NCBI RefSeq assembly: GCF_001613005.1
Contig: NZ_BDBN01000035.1
Coordinates: 1 to 64,000 of the forward strand
Direction: 5' to 3'
Source: Nocardia nova NBRC 15556
GTDB taxonomy: Bacteria > Actinomycetota > Actinomycetes > Mycobacteriales > Mycobacteriaceae
Length of the DNA stretch: 64,000 nucleotides
The position numbers and the translations under genes were made by a program. Each line of letters starts with the position of its first letter. Positions within the stretch are counted from its first letter, which is position 1. Below the pieces are notes generated by a model. It saw only the letters and a program-made list of their open reading frames with translations, did no database searches and had not been told where the DNA came from. Below, one piece after another: positions 40,001 through 49,000 of this stretch.

Positions 40001-43000
40001 GAACGGTACCTGTCGTGGGTCCGGGAACGAACTCCACAACAGCCAATGCTTGGCCGGAGTGGAGCGGATCGTATTGCCGACGAAGAAGAACTGCTCCCAG
40101 CCGCCGGAGTTGTATGGGTTACCGTCCTCGTCGCACAACACCCCCTCGGCGTCGAAATGCAGATCGTGATAGCGGATCCGACGCCCTTCTTCAGGGTGGT
40201 AGGAGGACTGGTCTTCCATCTCGACCGTCACGTAGGCGGCCCGCCGAGCGGGGCCTCCCGGATCACCGGGCACCGGAGTCGAAGATTCGGACCGGTCTTC
40301 CGGGCGGCGCCCGATCGGGGTGTCGCGCTCGGTGTGGACGCGGGAGTCGCCGACGACGTCGGTTGTGTCGACCTCTTGCACCAGGGTGTGTTCGTCCGCG
40401 TCGGGGCCGAAGTACGCCGTGATGGCTCCTGAACCGGAATCATTCTCGGCAACAACGACATGCGACTCCGCCAGCCACGGATCGATCAGTTCCGAACGCA
40501 GCTGCGCCCAGGCTGCAGCGACCTCGGTGGCAGCGGGTGACGAGGTGGGCTCGATGAAGGCGGCGGTGATGGTGTCGCCGTGCCGGGTGAGAGTCATCGT
40601 GAATTCGACTCTGCCGCCGTTCATCGAAGTGACGGGTAAGGCGATCGACAGCTGTGCCGGCGCCGATTCGACCACGGTGGGGTACACCCAGAATCGGGTT
40701 GTGGCACAAGCGAAGACCGACTCAGGATGCGCGTAGGGCTCGGTCATGAGCTCCATGGCCGAATGCATCGGCGCGGGTAAGCGGAAGATGCTGCCATGGA
40801 ATGTGCCACTGAGGTTCATCGCGGTGAGGTCCACTCCGTGCTCGGCGAGCCAGTGGAGCGTCTGCATGACGAATTTCATGCGCTCCTCGAGCGTGTCCGG
40901 GAACGCCCGGCTGGTCAGAAGCGCCTCCTGCGGAACACCGTTGACCATTCGGCCCCAGAGCCCGGCCCCGATCGGAGCGTCGGCGGGATCGGCATAGGTG
41001 CTGAACAGGATTTCGTGCGGATGGACGAAGTCGTAGGAATCGTCGTCGTCGTCCAATTCCGGGAAGTCGTCTGCCCCGGCGACCCGGAAATCGTCCGGCT
41101 CGACGCCGATCAGAAAGAATTCGTAGTCATCGCTGTTGTGCGGCGTCCCGTCCCCGTCGCAAAACAGGCCGTTCCGGATAATCAGCTTCCGTACTCGCGT
41201 ATTCTCCGCGAGCCTCGGCTGGTACGCATCGGGTGAAACGGGCGTCGCCACAGCGTATTCCGGCCGTGCCGCTTCGCCACGCGGCCCGTTGATGGAATTG
41301 CCCGGCAACGGCCGGTCGGGATCGCCGGAGGGGGCGTGCAGCGCCTCCAGCCTCCCCCTTGTCGTGGTGAGATAGGAAACGAAGGTTTCCTTCGGATCCG
41401 ATTCGATGTATCCGGGTTTCCAGTCCCGGTAGGGACGGATGCCGGGAGAGGGCAGCAGTGAGTCGAAGACGAAGAGTTCTCCCTCGATATCGAGCAGAAG
41501 ATAGGCGTGATCGGTGCCCTCCTTGCCGACGACCACCACCGCACCGTCAGCAGGATGGTCGGGGTCGTAAACGTTGTCGGCGATGCTGCGCAGCGGATCG
41601 GCCGGGCCGAATTCATCGGCTGCGGGCTCGGTAACGATGTCGTGGGCCGGAACGAGCGTGAGCTCCGCATGGATGCCACGTTCGAGCGAGTGCGGGTCGT
41701 CGGCATTCAGCGGGAGCTCGGGGGCCTCCTCGAGGCCGACCGCCCTGGTGAGCCGTGAGACATAGGGGACGCACGCCCGGAGCAACGCGGTGATTTTCCG
41801 GATCTTGCGCCGCGCGCTGCCGAGGTGGTCTTCCACCGTATGCGGACTGACACCCAACTGCTCGGCGATCTCCCGCTTCGACAGACCTTGTTCGGACAAT
41901 GCGAGAATGTGACTCTCGCGGTTTGTCAGCCGCGCTCGGCGAGATGCGTCCGGCTGCTCCGTGACCGGAGACGGCGCTCGTCCCGGCCGGGGGTGTGCGG
42001 AATGCCCGGCCGGTGAGATGTCATCGAGCAGGCCCGAGCGACGGGCGATCTCGACGATCTCGGCGCGACCTTCGCCGTGGAGTTCGCGGGTCACATCGGC
42101 TACCAGGGACTTCAACGAGTCTACCGAAACGCCCAGCTCGGCAGCGATCTCCCGATAAGTCAGGTCCTGTGCGAGCAAACGGACGAGTCTCCGTTGGTAC
42201 GGCGTCAGACGGAAATCCCTGGTCGGTCGGGCGGATGGTTTGCCCGACCAGTTGTCGAGGATCCGCCAAGGCTGGTGACCGGTGGGTGCCACCGGGAGGG
42301 AAACGGTGACGCCATGGCGTTCGGCGAGCAGAATGGCGAGATCCCGTGCGGTTGACCACAGTTCGAGCGGTTCGGTCATCGGATCCGTGGGAATGTCGTG
42401 CGGCGCCGTCGAATCGCGCCGCGCCGGCCAGAACCTGGCGAGCCGTAACTGTCGATTGAGGGAGAGTGCGGCGCGCAGCTGGCGCACTTCGTGGGTGGAG
42501 ACATTCGCCAGTGTCAGTGCGAGTGTGTCGTCTCCGGACATTCCGGCGCCGCGCAGCACGAAATCTGTCAAGTGCCGCAAGAATTCGGCGGCCGGCCGGT
42601 GTTCGGCGATCACATTGCGCGCGACGAGATCCACCCGTTCCGTCACCGTCCGGCCACCCGTCTCGGCCCCGCGCGCCGCCCGCGCACACACTTCCGCGAC
42701 AATCTGCGATCCCGACGCGGCGCCGACAGTTCTGGTAGCCAGGTCGAAAATTCTGTCGGCGAAGTGGTTTCGGAGCGTATCGGCGGTGATGGGCCAGCTG
42801 TCTCGGCGGGTGACAGTCGGTCGGCCCCTGACGACGACGAGATAGCCTTCGTCGCGTAGCTGCCGGTACGCGTCTCGGACCGTGTACGCCTGTATCTTTT
42901 CGGGGTTCAGTTGCCGCATCAACAGCCGGGCCGAGGGCAAGGCCCGCCCCGCAACCACGTCGCCCGACAGTATCGCGTGACGCAGTTGATGCACGAGCAA

Positions 43001-46000
43001 TCGGCGCCACTCCGGCTGCCCGGCTTCACGGCCGTCGGTGGCCTCCTCGACCATCCGCAGAATATCGACAATCGCCCGAATATCCTCGCCGGAATCCGGC
43101 AGCGCGTCCACGAGTTCCGGCATCGTGTACGTGGCAACGATCGCCTCCTCACGGGAGTGCACACCGAGTTTGACGAAGATCCGGTTGCGATAGGTGACCG
43201 CGGTTTGCCGGGTCGTGTTCAGCTCGGCCGCGATTTGATCGTCGGTGCGACCGGAGATGATCAGGCCCAGGGTCCGGAGCTCCTGCGTGCTGAGGCGCAC
43301 AGCGGTGCCGCGAGTGCCTGAGTGGGACTTCCAGTCGTCGGCATTGACATCCAGCCATCCCGCGCGAATGGCGGCGCCCACCATTCCGGCGCGGTCTCCG
43401 ATGCGGATCCTTTGCCCGAGGGCGCGCAGGCGCTTGTTCACCGCGTCCTTCCCGACGGGCACACCACGTATGGCGGTGAGCGCGTCGGCGACCGCACGGT
43501 TCGACAATCCGGTGGCTACCAGGAACAGCATGGTGTGCTCGTCGGGCGACAAGGCCGGTGTCTGCTCGGGTACCGCCGAAAGTTCGGTGATGTCCAGCAA
43601 GCCGTGGCGGACCGCCTCCGGCACCACGGATGCGCGCTTCGTGACATTGAGGGCCTGCAAGACCTGTGAGTAGGTCCTGCGCCCCGTGGCCCGCGACCAG
43701 CCGGTCTGTTCGATGACTCCGGACCACGACACGCCACGGGCGATCAGCCTGAGAAGCGTCTGCTGTCGTTCTCGCGATGGATCGCTTGCCATAGGGGTCC
43801 CGTTCCGGGCCAGTGATCCGGCCAGCCGGCGCAGCGCACCAGCCTCAGCCGTCCGCACTGCCTGGGGCGTCAGCGCCGAGGCCGCCCAACCCCGCGCGTT
43901 CAAGGTGTCCGCTACCTCGTTGTGCGCCAGGCCCTGTTGATAGCGCAGTGTCAGGATGCGTCGCTGAATCGGGCTCAGGGCGCGGAAGTGCTCGTCGAAC
44001 TGCGATGGGATGGCTCGAGAGAACGATTCGGCGAGAGGGTCCGAGTCGTCGGCATCCTCCAGCTCTCGGTACGCGGTGGCGAGGTCGTCGCGCAACCGGC
44101 CGCTTTCCGTCACGGTGTACTGCCTGCGGGTGCTCGGCGGCGGCGGATTCGCCGGGTCCTCCGAGGGTCTGCTGCCGACCGGTGAGCGTTCGTCTCGACG
44201 TCGGGCGTTCGACCCGTTTCCGGCAGCATCCAATCGCGCCAGCATCTCCGCGTACAGGCCCGGGTCTGCACTCGAGTTGATTTCGTCCTGCGTGGCCTGC
44301 GAAACGGGGGGGCGCTGCGGCAGTTTCTCGGCGTCGGGCGCTGCCGCGCTGAGACGGGGGGCGAGGTTGCCGTCGCGGTCGAACTCGATGGTCCGGAACA
44401 GACGCTGTTTCGGTCCCAGCTTCTTGATGTATTTCTCTTGCTCGCGGCGCCAGTCGTCGAATCCTTCGGCTTTGTTCAGCAAGGTGCGGCGGTTGCGCAG
44501 ATCCTTGGGTCCGTGGTCGTTGTCGGTGTTGCCGTCCCGGGACGCCGCCAGGTCGACGACGACCAGATTCGGCTTGTCGACCGAGGTGCTGTCGTTGACC
44601 AGCAGCACCATGTGGTCGTCGGCTTCGATGCTGGTGCCCGCGGCGTAGGTGTCTTTCCATTTGTAGACCAGGACGGTGATACCGCCGGGCCGGGATCTCA
44701 GCGATTCGGCCACCTCGTCCAACGATCCGGCACGCTGGAGCTCGGCGCCGAATGTGTCGCGCACCGTGTTGCTGTCGTGGCCCCGGAGCTTGAAGTCCGG
44801 CATCCGGAAGCGATTGGCCTTGTCGGGGCACAACACTCGCATGCCGGTGACGGCGTTGTTGACACAGTTGTTGGGGCTGAGGCGGTGGATCTCGAACACC
44901 GCGTCGAACAACGCGGCGACGGCCAGATACCGGGAGGCGGCGGCAACGATGTCGTCGGTTGTGGCCGCATCGGGGGTGTGGGGCGGCGCTGCGGTCTGGT
45001 TGGGGCCTGTATCCGGGGCGTCGGCGTTCTGGGTGTCGGCGTCCTGGTCGGGTGTGCCTGCGCGGGTCCGATCTGTGGGCGAATCGGTGGTGGAACCGGT
45101 GCCGGTGTCTGTGACGGTGGTCGATGAGATGGCGCCGGTCAGCTGATCGCCGACTGCTTCGCCGAGGATGTCGCGGGCGATGATCGGGGTAATGCCGGCG
45201 GCCGGGTAGCCCAGCGCCGCTGCGAGGGCATCGCGTGCCTGAGTGTGCAGCGGGTCGAGGGTGCGCAGGCCTTCGGCGCCCTCGAGGTCTGCTATCGGGA
45301 TTCCGAATTCGGCGGCAAGGTCCCGGCGCAACGTCCCTGGTTGGATCAGCGCGTCCGCGGCGCTCTGCCCCTCCCGCGTACTGGCTGCAGCGGGGGCGGT
45401 GGACATGACGTGGTGCTGTAGCGCCACGGCTGTGGCGGGCGCGATACCGGCCCGGTCGAGTAGTTCACGAATCGGGTCGGTGGCACCGTCGCGTTCGAGT
45501 TCGGCGATCCGGTCGGCGACGGCCGCAGCCGGGATTCCCAGCAGTCCGGCCAGGCGCGCCGCCGGGTCGGAGTCGGGTTGGTCGTAGAGCCCGGTATCGG
45601 CTTCGGCGAGCGCCAGGTAGGCGTTGCCGGTCGAGACGGCGTGATGGCGGACGAACTCGGCAGTCGAGTGCCGCAGCGCCCGCTGCTGCAGTTCGGGCAC
45701 CAGCTCACGGACGGCTTGTCGCGCCGCCACCAGCGCGTCATGGTTCTGGGGAGTGGGGTCGGTCGCGTGCGCGGCCACCGCCTTCTCGTAGACGACAACG
45801 GTCTCCCGTACGCCGCGCAGGTGCATGGCATTGCGGATCAGCGCGTCCTGTGCCGACATCACCACCTGCGCGCTGCCGCGCTGCCCGTTCCGTGCGGTGC
45901 GGTTCTTGGCCTGTTCGTGGATGTAGGACTGCTCCGGGGCCTCCGTCATCCAGACGTGCATGCCGCCCTTGGCCTTCACCGCCTCCGACACCGAGATGTC

Positions 46001-49000
46001 GACCCCGCGCTGGCCCTGCCGGTTGATCACCAGGATCTTGCCCTGCTCACCGGCCTCGTCGAACACCTTCTGCAACTGGGCTTCCCAGTCCGCGCCCCAG
46101 CCGATGATCCGTTTGGCGTCCACCGCTTCGATCGCATCTCTCGGCACGCCCGCGCGCACCAGCGCCTCGACCTGACGGGCGACCAAATCGTTGCGGTGAC
46201 AGAGGATCTCCTGAAACCGGCCCTTGCCGTCGGCTCGCATCTCGTTCGCGTATTCTGCGATCGTGCGCAGTTTGGCGTGTGTGCTCTCGACCACATCGTG
46301 CTGGCCCTCCACCAGCTGATGGGTCTGCGACCGCCCGACCTCGTGCGCCGGCTCCAGGTTGTAGATCTTCTGCAGCACCGGGTTCAGGTCGGTGAGAGTG
46401 CCGGATGCACCTGTCACTTCATCGAAGAAGGATTCGCTTCCGACACGGTAGATTTCGACCGAATCGATACGCTTGGCGGACTCGGCATCCGCGCGCACGA
46501 CGATCCGATGCTCCTCGGCGCTCTCCCTGCGGCTCTCGGCCGCGCGGATCTCCTTGGCCTCGATGGCCTGCGCGAGGCTCGCCTTACCCGGCTCCGCGCT
46601 CCACCGTGATTCGCTCGAGGTCTTCGGGTTGCGTTGCAGCCCATGTTCGGCCTGATCGATGATGACGATCTTGCCCGTGTCCATTTCGTAGTGGACACCC
46701 TTACGGACGAGGAACTCTGCGTGGGCCGCGGTCTCCAGCCGGGAGGCCCCCATTCCATCCAGCCAGTCTTGTCCGCCGGGCAGCGCCTCGACCTTCGCCC
46801 GCCCCTCGGGGGTCAGCTCGGGTTGACCGTCGTACCAGTACATGACCTCCGGTGTGCCGTCGGCCTGCATGCCGATTTCCTCGGCTATTCGCCTGAGGCC
46901 GAAATCGTCGTGCGTCAGCGACCCGTCCGCCAGTGCCTTGGTGAGAAAGTCGTGTGCGCCGAACACCTGCTGGGCCGTGACCTCCGGCGCCGCCTGCTCG
47001 GCACCTTCCGACCGGAGGAACTGCCGTTCGCCCCGGTCGATGATGCCGTCCATCTCGTCGATCAGCGCATGGCGCGGTGGCTTGATACCGGCGTTGCACA
47101 GATGCCCGACTGTCTCGCCGGTCGCGACCACGATCGCAGGCCGCCCCTTCGTGATCGGCCCGAAACCGTTCTGCTGATCGGCGCGGAACACGTCGATCCC
47201 GAATGTGCCCAGCACATTCGGGATGTCGGCGAATTCCTCATCGCCGGTCAACAGCTTCCGATACGTGCTGACTTCGCGATTGGCCAGTCCATCGGTGGTG
47301 GTCACGAGCAGAACCGAGCCGTGTTGCACCGCACGTTGGATTGCGCCGGCCATGAATACCAGCGATTTGCCCTCGCCGGGTTTCATTTCCACCGGACGCG
47401 ATTTCATCGCGTAGACGGCTTCCGCCTGTTCGACCCGCAACACCATTCCGCCGGGCACTTTCTCGCTGATGGTGCCGCGCCGGATGATCTCCATCGTCGC
47501 CAGCAACGACTGGTGCTCATCGCCGCTGTGCAGGCCGGCCATCAGCACGTCGTCCGGAAGGTTGGACAGGCGTTGACCTTCCGGAACATGCTCGGCGGAG
47601 GCCTGGTGGAAGTCGATCAGCAGATCGACCGCCTTGTCGCGGTCGCTGCGCGGCATACCGGCGGCGTCGGCGAGACTGTCGTGATCGGCCGACGGAACGC
47701 TCTGCTCGTCGTGCACCGACGACGAATGTTCTTCCACGGCAGGTGTTTCGGTGCCGTCCGCCTCGGTCCGGCCGGAGCCTTCGGGTCTTTCCTGACCGGA
47801 CTGCTCGGCAGTCTCCTCTCGCTGCGGGGTCGCATGCTCTTCGCCACTCGACGATCCGGGTTCGCCACGAGCACTGGACGATCCGGGTTCGCCGCGAGCA
47901 CTGGGCGATCCCGGTTCGCCGCGAGCGCCGGGAGTTCCCGCCTCGCCCGCAGCAGCTGGATGGGGTCGTGCCGATGTTTGCGTACCGGCACCGTCCGCGA
48001 CCGCCGTGTGTTCTCCGGCCGGGCTCGGCTCGGCTTTCGCGTCCGCGCTGTTTCCTGTTGGCGCGCCGGCCTTTTCGTGAAACTCGCCGACCGGGCGTGG
48101 CGGGGCGCTCGTCGGGAGCTTCGGCGGCGGCGAGGTCTCGCCCACCGCCTCGACCGATCGGGGTGCGGTCGCCTTCCCTGCGGCGACCGGCTTCTCGGCC
48201 GGTGGCCGCTCGACCGGAGCCGCCGTCTCGGAATGTGTTCCCGACCGCGCCGCGGCGGCGTCGGAAGATGCGGGACGGATGGGTTGCCCGGGCTGTCGAC
48301 CACCGGCTCCGTCGGCCGCGATCGTTGGGCCCTGCTCGCGTGAGGGTGGTTCCGCGGCCCCGGTCTTTTCCGTGGTTCCGCCACGCTCACCTGCGGTCTT
48401 CGTGGTCTCCGCGGTCGAGCCCCAGGCCTTCTGCGCGTCCGCCCACGCCCGTTTCGATTCCGCCGACACCTCGACCGGTCGCCGAGGTGTCGCGGCTTTC
48501 CCGTCGTGCCCTGCCGAGATCGCGTCGGGCGGTGTGAATGTCGCGCCGCCGTCGATCGCCGACGGATGGGCTCCGCTGCGGGAATACACGCCCCCGGCGA
48601 ATGCGCCGTTGAGCAGCGGCGCGAGCACCTGGTCGTAATGCTGCGGCCAACCAGCCACCAGCGACGCCGCACCCAAACCCGATATCGCGCCGGCGGTACC
48701 GTGCACCAGGCCCAAGGCCAAGCGACTGCTGCCGATCCGGGGGAACACCATCGGCGCGAACTTGCCGGCGACCATGCCGCCCACCGCTCCACCCGCGCCG
48801 GCCAAGGCGGCGACTTCGATCGACTTCAGATCGATTCCGGTCGGATTCGTGCCGTCCGATCCGATGATGTCGGCGGTGCGATCGCCGGTGGCGACCTGCA
48901 GCGCCTGCACACCCGCGTCGACGCCTACGGGCAGCGCGGCCGCCTTGCCCAGCATGGTGACGAACTGCAGGGGCCCCATGCTGCTCAGCCGTGCAGCCGC

